Shown here piece after piece: positions 23,638 through 36,470 of a stretch of 64,000 bases of DNA. Position numbers and translations under genes: made by a program. Within the stretch, counting starts at the first letter, position 1, and each line of letters starts with the position of its first letter. The notes below the pieces were generated by a model, which worked only from the letters and a program-made list of their open reading frames with translations, ran no database searches and was not told the origin of the DNA. Location: contig CP141128.1 of assembly GCA_035236585.1 (NCBI GenBank), positions 33,958,684-34,022,683 of the forward strand, read 5' to 3'. This DNA is from Warburgia ugandensis. Taxonomy: Eukaryota; Streptophyta; Magnoliopsida; Canellales; Canellaceae.

Positions 23638-24796
23638 ATCACCACCTTAGAGATTGAAATTTTCCATAAAATTTGGTACCTAGTATAATTGAATGTCAAA
23701 TAATCCAATAGTATGGTAAGATTTTCACTAAAACTTATAGATTTAATGATATTTTTCATAAGTGTGGCCAATTCATCATGCTCTGGAATAGTTTCTTTAC
23801 TTCTAGTGTAAAGTAGTTGGCACGTGATAAAATTGGTCAGTTCGGCTATTATATTTTCATCCTTACAAATTGAATTTTTTAGTGAAATTTCTTATCTTAC
23901 CTAATTGGATGTCAGGAATCCATTTGTACAGTTAGATCTAAAGAAAATTGACAAAATAGATATATTTGATACATAATATGACTTGTTCATCACAGAAAAT
24001 AACAATGCAGAATAGTACCTATTGTTGTTATCTTTGAGAAATCTCATTCAAAACTCAATAAAATTGTTGGAAACCAATGAAAAATTCTTCTTATTGCTTA
24101 GGATAACATTTTCAATGGTTTAGATCATTAAAACATAAACAAAAGCTGACGACATAAGAAAAGCCTAATCCTCTATTTTCTCCTGCATTAAGAGTAAGAA
24201 AAGACTGGGATGAAAATATCTTTCTCTACTTTATCCTCATCATGAAAAATTCATTTCACTTATTGTTGGGTGAGATGAGCACATTATCATGGTTTAGATT
24301 GTTGATCAATTCCAAACTAAATGCAAGAAATGGAGAAATTAGAAGCTCTATTATTGCACACTTATAAGGTTGCAGTATTGAAACAGAGTTCGAAAAACCT
24401 GGATTTCACCCTTCTTTCTTGTCCTCTTTTAATGAAAATCTTTTTGGATAATGCTAGAGAAATTGATTTTAACTTCTCATTTATTAGTTTTAACTTATAG
24501 CTCACGGCCATTCATAGCATTTGGAAGCTTGAATGTTAGTAGTAGTAGGTGAAACAAACCAGTAACACTTCCCTGCCATATAATGTGGTTTTCAAAATAA
24601 ATGAAAGAGAGAGACAATCAATAAAAACTTCTTTTCCTTACTTCACGCTCTTACAAATGAGAAATTTCATGAAAATACGAGAAAATAGAGAACTAAAATT
24701 CTTACTACACTAATGGGGAGGAGTTTTTCTCTTCCTTCCAACTCCAACTCCACTTCTTCTTCTTCTCTTTATTCATCTTCTTTAGGTTCCCCTCCA
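23638..24796 (-). mobile_element. Partial LTR, copy B of the 28.6-31.0 kb solo LTR
   Basis: Collinear with 29808-30973 in the same orientation (shared AATCCAATAGTATGGTAAGA, TTTTCACTAAAACTTATAGA and ACATAATATGACTTG-like blocks). The right end is the LTR start (TGGAGGGG on the minus strand), followed by CATC and satellite exactly as at 30973. The other half was lost where the 21622-23637 LTR abuts. Confidence 0.85.
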
Positions 24797-27700
24797 CATC
24801 CAGGAAACATCCCACAAATCAAAGTCAATTTAATTTATGCATAGGTACTTCCAAGGACATATAATGTTCTGACATTGTACTATGGGAATTCACAGTGCTT
24901 AACGTGCATGGACATTGTGCAAAGGATCATCCAACCGCTTGAAAAGTTTAAACATTGGGTTTGGGAGTTTCCCATGATAGGAAGTGATTTGACTTTGAAG
25001 CTAGGGGCTCTTAAAGGATATATATATAATGTTTTGAGATTGTAGCATGGCATTTTGTAGAGCTTAACATTCTTGGACATTGTGCTAAGGATCATCTAAT
25101 GGCTTAAAGGATATATATATATATATATATATAATGTTTTGAGATTGTAGCATGGGATTTTGTAGAGCTTAATGTTCTCAGACATTGTACTAAGGATCAT
25201 CTAATGGCTTAAAAGGTTAAGACATTGTGTTTGGGAACATCACAAGACTCAAAACAATTTGACTTTGGGCCCAAGCACTTCCTAGGACATGTACTATTTT
25301 GACATTGTGCCTTGGGACTTCTCAACAATAAAATTTCCTAAACATTGTGCTATGGATAATCCAACGGTTGGAAAAATTTTGACATTGTGTTTGTCAACAT
25401 CCCAAGACTAGAAGTGATTTGATTGTGCCTACGAACTTCCATGGATATGTAATGTTTCAACATTGTTATTTCCTAGTACTTAACAAGATCAGACATTCTC
25501 CAAAGAATCATCCAACAGCTTAAATAGTTTAGACATTGTTCTTGGTAACATCCCAAGATTCGAGTGATTTGAGTTTGTGACAAGGGACATCCAAGGACAT
25601 AAAATGTTTTGCCATTGTGCCTTGGGACATTTCAATGCTTAAAGTGCACTGGCTTTGTGCCAAGGATCATTCAAGGTTATGTGAAGTTTCTACATTGTGC
25701 CTAGTAACATCCCAGGACTGAAAGTGATTTGACTTTGTGCAATGGGACTTCCATGGGCATGTAATGTTTTGGTATTGTGACTTGGGCCTTCCCAGACCTT
25801 AACATGCTTAGACATTGCACCAAGAATCGTTTAACGGCTTGAAAAGTTTAGACATTGTCCCAGTATGAGTGGTTTGACTTTATGCCAAGGTTCATCCCAG
25901 GATGTAGTATTTTGGCATTGTTCCTTGGGACTTTTCAGAGCTTAAAGTGCACGACGTTGCACTAAGGATCATGCAAGGGCATGAAAGTTTAGACATTATG
26001 CCTTGGAACTTATGACTCAAATTGATTTGACTTTGTGCCTAGAGAATTCCATGGCCATATAATGTTTTGACATTGTGAAATGGGATATACTACCACTTAA
26101 AGTGCTAAGAGAATGTGTCAAGGATCATCCAACTGCTTGAAAAGTTTAAGCATTGTGTTTAGGAATATCCCAGGACTCGATGTAATTTCACCTTGTGCCT
26201 AGGGACTTCCAAGGACATGTTTCATTTTGACTTTAAGCCATGGGACTTTCTAGTGCTTAACATGCTTGTACATTGTGTCATTGATCATGCAACAATTGAA
26301 AAGTTTGGATAATGTGTTTGTGACCATCACTCAAAGTGATTAGACTTTGTGCTTAGAGACTTCCGTGGACATGTAATGTTTCAACATTGTGTCATGGGAC
26401 TTCTTAGCTCTTAACTTGCTCAGGCATTGTGCGATTGATTATTCAAAGGCTTAGAAAGTTGAGACATTGTGTTTGGGAACATCCCAAGGCTCAAGTGATT
26501 TGACTTCTTGCGAATGAACATCCAAGGACATCTAATGTTTTATCACTACACCTTGGGACTTTCTAAGACTTAAAGTTCTCATAGATTTTTCCATGGATCA
26601 TCCAACGGTTTGAAAAGTTAAGACATTGAGTTTGTAAACTTTTCATGTCTTGAAGTGATTTGACATTGTGCCTTGGGAATTCCAAGGACATGCATTGTTT
26701 TGACATTGTGCCTTAGGACTTCACATTATTTAAATGCCCAAACATAGTTCCATGAAACAACCAATAACTTGAAAGGTTAGACATTGTGTTTGGGAACATC
26801 CCAGGAATTAATGTGATTTGACATTGAGCCTAGGTACTTCCAAGGACATATATATTTTGACATCTTACCATAGGACTTAGCACAACTTAACATGCACAGA
26901 TTAGGCCAAGGATCATCTATGGCTTGAAAAGTTTAGGTGTTGTGTTTGAGAACTTCCCAAGACATGAAGTGATTTGACATTATGCTTAGGGACTTCCAAG
27001 GATATGTAATGTTTTGAGATCATAGCACTGTATTTCCTAGCACTTATTGTGCACAAACATTGCACTGAAGATCATCCAATGGCTTGGAACATTCCAAGAC
27101 TAAAAGTGATTTGACTTTGTGCTTCAAGCTTTCAGGGTCATGTATTGTTTTAACATTTCCAACACTTAATTTGCGTAGACATTGTTCTAGGAATCATTCA
27201 ATAGCTTGGAAAATTTAGACATTGTGTTTGTGAACATCACAAGACTCGAAGTGACTTGACTTTGAGCCCAAGGACTTCCATGCCCATAATGTGCTTGGAC
27301 ATTGTGCCATGAATTGTCCAATGGTTTGAAAAGTTTGGACATGGTGTTTAGGAGTTGCACAGGGCTCGACATGATTTAACTTTGTGCCTAGGGACTTCAA
27401 TGGACATGTATGTTTTGACATTGTGCCTTGGGCCTTCCAACCACTTAACTTGCTTAGACATTATACCAAAGATCATCCAATGGCTTCAAATATTTAGTCA
27501 TTGTATTTGGGAACTTCCTAGCCCTCAAAGCTATTTGACTTTGTGTCTTTGTACTTCCAGGGATGTATTGCTTTAACATTTTGCCTTGGGACTTCATAGC
27601 ATTAAAAGTGGTCGATCACTTTACCATGGAATAGGCCACGTCTTGAAAGTTTAGGCATTGTGTATGGGAACATTCCAGCAATCAAAGTGATATGACTTAG

Positions 27701-28634
27701 TGCCTACATACTTTTGTGGACTTATTTTGACATTGTATCGTGTGACTTTGCAATGTGTTTAATGTGCACAATATTGTGCCAAGGATCATCCAACAGCTTG
27801 AAAAGTTTAACTGTTATGTTTAGAAACTTCTCAGGACATGAAGTGATTTGACTTTGAGCCTAGGGACTTCCATGGATATGGAATGTTTTGAAATTATAAC
27901 ACTTGATTTCCCTATAGTTAATGTGCTTGAACATTGTGCCAAGGATCATCCAACGACTAGATATATTAAGATGTTGTGCTTGGGAACGGTACTCAAAGTG
28001 ATTTGATTTTGTGCCTAGGAACTTCTAAGGATATGTATTGTTTTGACATTGTCCCTTAGAACATCCCAGCATTTTAAATTGCCTGGACCTTTTGCGGTGG
28101 ATCATTTAACAGCTTGTAAAGTTTAAACATTGTGTTTATGAACTTTCTACGGCTCGAAGTGATTTGACTTTGTGCCTAGGGACTTCCATGTAATGTTTTA
28201 AAATTATAACTTAGAACTTCCCAGTGCTTAACGTGCTCAAAAATTGAGCCAAGGATCATCCAACAACTTGAATAGTTTAGACATTGTGCTTGGTAACATC
28301 AAAGATTCGAGTGATTTGAGTTTGTGCCAAGGGACATCTAAGGTTGTTTAACCATTGTGCCTTGGGTCTGTCCAATGCTTAAAGGACACTAGCATTTCAT
28401 GTAAGAGCATGAGAAGTTTTGGCATTGTGCCTCGTAACATCCCAGGACTCGAAAAGATTTGACCTTATGTCATCAGACGTTCATGGGCACATAATGTTTT
28501 GGAATTGTAACACGGGACTTGTCAACACTTAACATGGGCAGACATTGTGTCAAGGATCATCCAATGACTTGAAAAGTAGACATTGAGTCTAGGAATATCC
28601 CAGGACTCGGGTAATTTGACTTTGTGTCAAGGGA
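24797..28634 (-). repeat. Satellite block 4, - orientation
   Basis: About 24 monomers on the minus strand. The first about 1.1 kb (to about 25.9 kb) is collinear with 30974-31.9 kb, and the part ending at 28634 is collinear, inverted, with 10514-10925 and 12212 onward. Except for the local duplication at 25014-25212, nothing else is seen. Confidence 0.92.
25014..25212 (-). repeat. Recent local tandem duplication with AT microsatellite
   Basis: Two nearly identical ~95-105-bp copies (AAAGGATATATATA...CATCTAATGGCTT) lie side by side; the second has an expanded (AT)n run at 25106-25132. The equivalent position in the paralogous block at 31.19 kb has one copy and no AT expansion, so the duplication followed the block duplication. 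Confidence 0.85.
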
Positions 28635-28638
28635 CATC

Positions 28639-30748
28639 TGTTGAGAGTTCTCCTACACATGTACACCTAGTCAATTATAATGTTGCAACGTCAAATCCCC
28701 ATGGAGAATATAGTAGGACTTTAAACAATTAAATTATTCTACTCTAATGATCCTAAAATATTTACATTAAAAAGATTACAAGATAAGGTGATGAATAATC
28801 AAACGGATTAGATTTCTTTCAATCAAGAAAATAAACTATGATTGAAGTTAAGATTAGAGATCATCTAGACTAGCATTAGGGTACACCACTTGTTATTCAT
28901 CCATAGAACTTAAGAAGTAGATGAAACTCACGATCATTTTCTCAAATGTAGTTTCTTTGAAAATTTAACTTGAAAATCATTGATCATTAAAAGCTAGATA
29001 GATTATCGAATCCTAAATATTGCATGTAAAACCTAACTATATTTATTTAAGGATTAAGTCCAGGTATTCACAATGAAGGTTAATGCATTGAATCAAAGAA
29101 AATCACTAATGGTAATTCTACCTTTTCTAAATTAAGATAAATTTTAAATTAAATTTTGGAAGACATTTAGGACATTTGTAATTAATGAATGGTATTCCCA
29201 TATGTTATTGTAGGATCACTTGAATCTTAAGAAAAAAATAAACTAGAATAATATAATTTCTAATTTAACATAAATTAATTAAATCTAAATTAAGTAGTGA
29301 AAATTTTAAAAGATTAAACTAAAAATAACTGAAGAAAAGAAATATCCTAAAACTATGCTAAAATATCTACTTTTCACTATTTTCTTCACTTGCTTGCTTG
29401 TTATAATGATTGGTAAAGAGAAAAATTACAATGAAAGAAAAAAAGATAAAGAAACAAATAACACTGGATATTTTTAATTTTTAATAAGATTCTTCAACGC
29501 TCAAATCCAATCATAATTCAAAGAGAAACATGCACATGCGGCGTGTGATTGTAACTTCAGAGATTGTCACTAGCATTTTATATAAAAATAAACTTTTAAC
29601 ACCAACTATTATTGACGACACTGCACATTCCAAATTGTTCCTTACTAAATTACCTTGAAAACAAGATATTACAAGCTAAGATCAGGTAAGCATTTAATGA
29701 GATATAAAAAGTACAAAGTCATAAGAGAGTGTCACTAGCAATCAATGTTGCTTGTTTTTCTTGCATACATCCAAAAAGCATTGTGAATTTTACTTTGACC
29801 AAGTATTTCACCACCAGATTGAAATTTTCTTTGAAATTGGTACCTATCATAATTGAATGTCAAAGAATCCAATAGTATGGTAAGATTTTCACTAAAACTT
29901 ATAGATTTAAAGATATTTGATTAGAAATGTGGCCAATTCATCTTGCAAAGGAACAGTCACTGTTACTACCTGTGTAAACCAGTTGGCACTTGACAAAGTT
30001 GGTTAGTTGAACTATTATATTTTCCAACTAACAAATTAAAAATTTTAGTAAAATTTCTTATCTTACCAAATTGGATGTCAGGGAATCCATCTGTATAGTT
30101 AGATCATGAATAAAACTAACTAAAATGAGGATATTTGATACATAATACGACTTGTTCATCACAGACAATAATAGTGCAGAACAATACCAATGAAAATTTC
30201 TTCTCAATGGCTTAGGATAACGTTTCCAATGGTTTAAATCATTAAAATATAAGAAAAATTTGGCAACATAAGAAAATTTTAACCATCTATTTTCACCTAC
30301 AATAAGAATAAGAAAGAAAAGACAGGGATGAAGATATCTTTCTCTACTCCAATCCTCCTCAATAAAAATTCATTTCACTTGTTCCTAGGTGAGATGAGAG
30401 CATTATGAATGGTTTAGATCATTGATCAATACCAAAATAAATGCAAGCAAGGGAGAAATTCGAACCTCTTTTATAACACACTTACAAGTAGTACTATTGA
30501 AATAGAGCTGGAAAGACATGGATTTATTAGATTGAACTTATAACTCCTTGCCATTCATTCTTGCTCTCTTTTACTAAAAATATTTTAGGAGAATGATAGA
30601 GAAATTGGTTCTAACTTCTCCTTTATTAGATTGAACCTATAGCTCCTTGCCATTCATAACATTTGGAAGCTAGAATGTCAATACCAGTAGGTGAAACAAA
30701 GCAGTAACACTTTTTTGTTATATAATGTGGTTGAAACTTCAAAACAAA

Positions 30749-30793
<45 letters not shown>

Positions 30794-30973
30794 GAAAAAT
30801 TCTTTTTTTTTACTTCAAGCTCTTACAAATGAGTAATTACACGAAAATACAAGAAAACAGTGAAGTAAAATTCTTACTACACTAGTGGATTGAGAATATA
30901 AAGGAGTTTTTCTCTTCCCTCCATTTCTAACACCTCTTCTTCTTCTTCTTCATCTTCTTAAAGTTCCCCTCCA
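28639..30973 (-). mobile_element. Complete solo LTR (2,335 bp), minus strand, with target duplication
   Basis: On the minus strand it runs from TGGAGGGG (30973) to CTCTCAACA (28639), that is TG...CA, and is flanked on both sides by CATC (28635-28638 and 30974-30977) in otherwise minus-strand satellite. Near its 3' end it carries CCATGGGGATT(T/C)GACC... and ACACTA(C)AATTGACT-like sequence, similar to the ends of plant Athila/Tat LTRs. No internal domain remains, as expected after LTR-LTR recombination. Partial copies lie at 10003, 23638 and 48760. Confidence 0.85.
30750..30789 (+). repeat. (GA)n microsatellite in the solo LTR
   Basis: About 19 GA units. The paralogous copy at about 24610 has only GAGAGAGAC, so this run expanded after duplication. 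Confidence 0.97.
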
Positions 30974-32937
30974 CATCCAAGGAACATCCCAGAAATCAAA
31001 GACAATTGACTTTGGGCATAGGTACTTCTAAGGACATATAAAGTTCTAACATTGTACCATGGGAATTCACAGTGCTTAACGTGCACAGACATTGTGCCAA
31101 GGATCATCAAGTAGCTTGAAAAGTTTAGACATTCGGTTTGGGAGTTTCCTAGGACATGAAGTGATTTTACTTTGAGCCTAAGGACTTTTAAGGATATATA
31201 ATATTGTGAGATTGTAGCATGGGATTTTATAGAACTTAATGTGCTTAGACAGTGTGCTAAGGATCATCCAACGGCTCAATAAGTTAAGATGTTGTGTTTG
31301 GGAACATCTCAGGACTCAAAGTAATTTGACTTTGAGCCCAGGCACTTCTAAGGACATGTGCTATTTTGACATTGTTCCTTTAGGACTTCCCAGCATTTAA
31401 ATTTCCAAAACATTGTCTTGTAGATAATCCAATGGCTTGAAAAGTTTAGACATTGTGTTTGTCAACATCGTAAGACTAGAAGTAATTTGACTTTGTGCCT
31501 AGGGACTTTATTGGACATGTAATGTTCGACATTGTGACTTCCCAAAGCTTAACATGCTCAGACATTCTGACAAGCATCATCCAACAGCTTGAATAGTTTA
31601 GACATTGTACGTGGTAACATCCCAAGATTCGAGTGATTTGAGTTTGTAACGCCAATCAAGAACATAAAATGTTTTCCCATTTGTGCCATGGGGCTTTCCA
31701 ACGCTTAAAGTGCACGAACATTGTGCCCAGTATCACACAAGGGCATGCAAAGTTTCATCATTGTGCCTAGTAACTTCCCAAGACTTAAAGTGATTTGACT
31801 TTGCACCATGAGACTTCCATGGGCATGTAATGCTTTGTCATTGTAACATGGGTCTTTCTAGTGCTTAGACATTATGCCAAGAATCGTCCAATGGCTTACA
31901 AAGTTTAGATAGATACAAAGTGATTTTGCATTGTGCCTAGGGTCTTTCATGGACATGTAATGTTTTGGCATCGTAGCTTGGGGCTTCCCCATTTTTAAAG
32001 TGCTTAGACATTGTGTTGAGGATTATCAGGGGCATACAAATTTAGATATTGTACCTAGGCATATCCCAGGTTTTGAAGTGATTCGACTTTGTAGCTAGAG
32101 ACATTTAAGGACATGGAATGTTATGACATTGGGCCTTTAGACTTCCCAATGCTTGACATACTCAAACATTGTGCCAAGGATCATCCAACCACTTGAATAG
32201 TTTAGATCTTATGTTTCAAAACAATCCAAGGCCGAAATGATTTAATTTTGTGTCTTGGGACTTCCTGGATACGTATCATTTTTACATTGGGCCTTGAGAC
32301 TTCCCATCATTCAAATTGCTTGAACATTGTGCCAAGGATCATCCTACGATTCAAAAAGTTTGAACATTGTGTTGGGGAACATTCCAAGGCTCAAAGTGAT
32401 TTGACTTTGTGCCTGGGAACTTCCTAGGACATGTAATTATTTGACATCTTTTCTTAGCACTTCCCAACACTTAATGTGCTCAAACATTGTGCTAAGGATC
32501 ATCCAATGGCATTTTAGATGTTATGTTTGGGAACTTACCAGGACATAAAGTGATTAAACTTTGTGCCAAGGGACATTCAAGGACATGGGAATATTTTTCC
32601 ATTGTGCTTAGGGACATCCATGGAATTATAATGTTTTCAATTGTTCCTTAGAACTTCTGGCTTAACATGCTTGGACATTGCTCCAAGGATAATCCAATAG
32701 TATGAAAAGATTGGACATTGTTTTTGTAAGCATTCAAGGAAACAATGTCCAATCTTTTCATACTATTGGATTATCCTTGGAGTCATTTAATTATGTTCCT
32801 AGGGATGCCCAATGACACATATTGCTTTGGCATTGTTCCATGGGTCATCCAATGGCTTAAACAATTTAAACATTGTATTTAATAACTTCTTAGGACTCAA
32901 AATGATTTGACCTTGCGCATGGGGATGTGACGACAGG
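30974..32937 (-). repeat. Satellite block 5, - orientation
   Basis: About 12 monomers; the first ~0.9 kb is collinear with 24.8-25.9 kb (direct duplication with ~6.17-kb offset). It contains the perfect fold-back at 32681-32782. It is cut at 32938 by an LTR. Confidence 0.92.
32681..32782. repeat. Perfect 43-bp inverted repeat (fold-back) in satellite
   Basis: Left arm 32681-32723 (begins CTCCAAGGATAATCC) and right arm 32740-32782 (ends GGATTATCCTTGGAG) are exact reverse complements, with a 16-base spacer (32724-32739). Surrounding monomers are diverged from each other, so perfect arms mean a recent event. Confidence 0.97.
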
Positions 32938-35900
32938 GGTTTTTGAAACATATTTTCATAATTATTTGCAAAGGTAGGGCCCTAATTTTGAAACTCTTTT
33001 AAAATACAAATAGCAAAGACATATTTTCTTTGAAATTGATTTGTCAAAAACTCGAGTGCTCCCTCAAATTACTTATCATAATAAATTTTTATATAAAATA
33101 AAATTTCTATTGAATATTAATAGAAATTCTTTTACTAAAATCGGGATCGGTCCAGTGGTTCACATACACAACCCCGGTAGTCATTACATACCTTGTCCAA
33201 ATATTACAATTCAAATTACAATAAAATCAATACAATCTTCCTCAAAGTAAATACCCTATGCCGTAGTTCGGTGATGATTATCCACAAGTCTTGAGCTTTC
33301 AATCTTCCTTAACTAAATCTGAGATATTGTAAACATTCAAATATTTACAATATCTCAACAAGCTATGCTTAGTAGGGGATTTAAGAAATATATTCAATAT
33401 ATCTCAAAATCAATAGTTTATTATATCCATAATATAAATCAATTCATACAATTGGAAAACCATTTTATCCTTCACTTGTCATATGAATTATATGTATATA
33501 TTACATATAAATAAAACCACTGAAAATTGTGAATATAGTCAATATCATCAATAATATCTCATTTCCAAATTGATTTCAATATTAACACCAAGTGTTAATA
33601 TATAATCATACTGTATTGGGAATCATCCTCCAATACAACATCGGTAATAACTTTTAGCGAGCATCTCATCATGCCATAACATAAGGCATCTCATCATGCC
33701 ATAATCAATTGCATCATAATGCAAAATATCAAAGGATACCATGCTCGCGCAGTCTTAATCCGTACAACGCACCTAGATAACTACATAATACTTCACTGAT
33801 ACCATGGTGGAAAATAAAGATTCATGTTTGCATGGGGGGCAATCATGGCTGTCACAGTGGCAGCCTTCCCATGATTGCCCCACTTGACGTTTTGTCGCTC
33901 TTTGGGCACGGTATCATCATCATAATTAGTTTTGGAGAGCAAGTGGCCAAACCCTCATAACTCTCCTAACATTGGCATCCCCATACCTAAGCTTGTCATA
34001 AAACAAAACCACAAGCCTCCATGCTTGTATGGAAAATAATATTTTATACTTACAGACTGTGTCTGGTTATAATAGGACAAGCCTATAACTTTTTAAGATT
34101 TGGGGGTCCAACGTATATAGTTCAAATCTTTCCATTCTACCCATTAAGTAATTTTATAAGTACTTAATCAATCCCTTTGTATTCATTTCAACATCATTTA
34201 TTGTCTTGAGTAATTTCATAATTACTTAATCAATCCCTTTTTATTCATTTCAATATCATTTGTTGATTCATAACAATTCCAAGGAAATTATAATCAAATT
34301 TCATTTATTAGGATAAGATCATATGTAAAATGCATGTATCTTATATATTGAATATATCCTTAAGGTCTGCCTACCTTTACTTTTAACAATCCATCATCCC
34401 ATTGATCTTGATCCTCATATCCTTCATGTATCTGTCAAATCACATGTATACAATCATTCCATACTTCCTAATTATTCTTTTAATCATCCTTACATAAGAT
34501 GATTTGGATCTTATTCATTGGATCATATTGATCAAGGATCTAATCTATTGATCTACATTTGAATATAATATTTATACTACTTTGAAACATACATACAACA
34601 CAATATTATGTCTCTTATTATTCTTAATCATTCAAGATCTCCTTATGGATCTTGTTTGATCTTTGATTATATTAATTACCTTTTTTATGAGGATTAGATA
34701 GTTTACTATCCTTTTATGATCATATTATTATTATTCAACCAGTTAATGTCTTACTGGTTGAAGATAGTTTATTTCTTTCCTAACACTAGACAGCTCCTCC
34801 TTATTTCAGAATTGATTAAGGCTAACAATTAAAAGATGATCACGGAATGGTTAATTCAATCCTCATGTAAGGATGCGTTTAGACCTCACAAACATCGTCA
34901 AAAGGTGGGGGAAGAGTGAGGCTCTATTAGAGAACCCCCTTAACCACTATGTTCAGCATTTACTGAGGTGACCTTAACTAAACTTTCATAAGGTTCATAT
35001 GAGTATTAAACCCTAAGTACTCTTTCTATCTGATTTTAATTAAATCCATGAACATTTAAAATGTCATTCATGGGGTTTATTATTCTCATAATTTGGGCCA
35101 AGAAAATGATATTCCCTATATTGTCCAATTAACTGTAACCCTTACTATCATTAAGTCCATGACCATATCCAATGTAAATGTTCATCCATATCTATTTTTA
35201 TTTAATTATATTTTTCATGTAATTTACATAACATGAACAATTAAAGCATAAATAAACAAATTTAACAATTACATTTACTAAGCAAATAAAAGAACACTTA
35301 CAATAATAATTCACATGCTATGTTTATTCATTTTGATCCATTAAACATATTTTGATTTCTATTCATTTTTATCCCATTATGGGTTTAGATCTTGATCTTT
35401 CATTTTTATTTAGATCTATCACATTCTTTTAATGTGATATTATCACTAGATCATTGATGCATCTCATCATATGATCTGATCTTTCTTGATCCAACCAATT
35501 AAGAAGATCTTAAGTCAATTTATCTAAATCAAGGGTATAGATTTCAATCTATCCCAAATTAGCCACATCATGCCATTCATTTCTCATGATCTTATCATTA
35601 TATCATCATCCATACTATTTTATAATTTCTGATCATGCTTGATTAGTCATATCAAGTAAATCCATGATCATTTTTTAAGATTTCCCTTCCATTAAGCTTA
35701 AATTTCTTAATTCATCCTAGATTAGTCACATCTAATTCTTGATTCCATATTCCCTTATTACTAGATCACTGATGGATTAGAAATCCAAGGTCTAATCATG
35801 TCAAATTTGACTAATCTTGGGAATTAGTACCTCATTTTGTAATTTACAAATTTTTATAGTGAATAAAACATAAATTTTATGTGTCCATTAGATTCTACTC

Positions 35901-36118
35901 TTCACTATGAATCCATAGCTTCTTTCCAATCTCGATTTGGAGTTAAAATGGGCTCTGAATTGAAGTTTTAAGACTATAGATCAAAACAAGGGCCTAAATT
36001 CAATTTGGGCCATAGATCGATGGATTGATCAGTGGCCCACCCCCACCACGTTCCACCAACGATAGCCGATGTACGTGAAGCAGTGACCTGGGATAGCCAA
36101 GACAGTCCGATCCTAGTA
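32938..36118 (-). mobile_element. Solo-like LTR of a Ty3/gypsy family, minus strand, in satellite
   Basis: The left end is TGTGACGACAGGGG (LTR 3' end on the minus strand), right after satellite; satellite resumes at about 36120. On the minus strand the segment ATCCCCTACTAAGCATAG near 33380 parallels ATCACCTACTAAGTATG in the 5' LTR at 40720, indicating a related chromovirus LTR. The 34.9-36.0 kb part matches 62816-64000 in the opposite orientation. Small internal repeats: a 19-base unit at 33661 and 33686; a 62-bp direct duplication at 34148-34209/34210-34271. The 36118 end lacks a clear LTR terminus, so truncation is possible. Confidence 0.75.
33320..33357. repeat. Perfect 14-bp stem hairpin inside the LTR
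   Basis: TGAGATATTGTAAA (33320-33333) and TTTACAATATCTCA (33344-33357) are exact reverse complements with a 10-base loop. It lies near the LTR 3' end (minus orientation), where it could be part of the transcript's terminal region; function is inferred only. Confidence 0.9.
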
Positions 36119-36119
36119 G

Positions 36120-36470
36120 TTGAAGATTGTGCCTAAGAACTTTTAAGGACAAGTAATGTTTTGACATTGTACAATTTGGACTTCCTAGCACATAACATTC
36201 TCAAAAATTGTGCGATGGATCATCCAACAGCTTGAAAATTTTAGACATTGTTTTTGGGATCTTCCCTAAACTTGGAATCAATTTGACTTTTTTCCTAGGG
36301 ACTACCAAGAACTTGTATTGTATTGACATTTTGCCTCATGACTTTCTAGCATTTAAGGTTCTTGGATATTCTGTCAAGGATAATCTAACAGCTTCAAAAG
36401 TTTAAACATTGTGTTATGAAACTTCCTAGGATTCGAAGGAATTTGACTTTGTGCATAGGGCATCCTAAAT
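36120..36470 (-). repeat. Satellite block 6, - orientation
   Basis: About two monomers (GATTGTGCCTAAGAAC at the start, TTTGACTTTGTGCATAGGG at the end) between the LTR and unassigned DNA. Confidence 0.88.
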
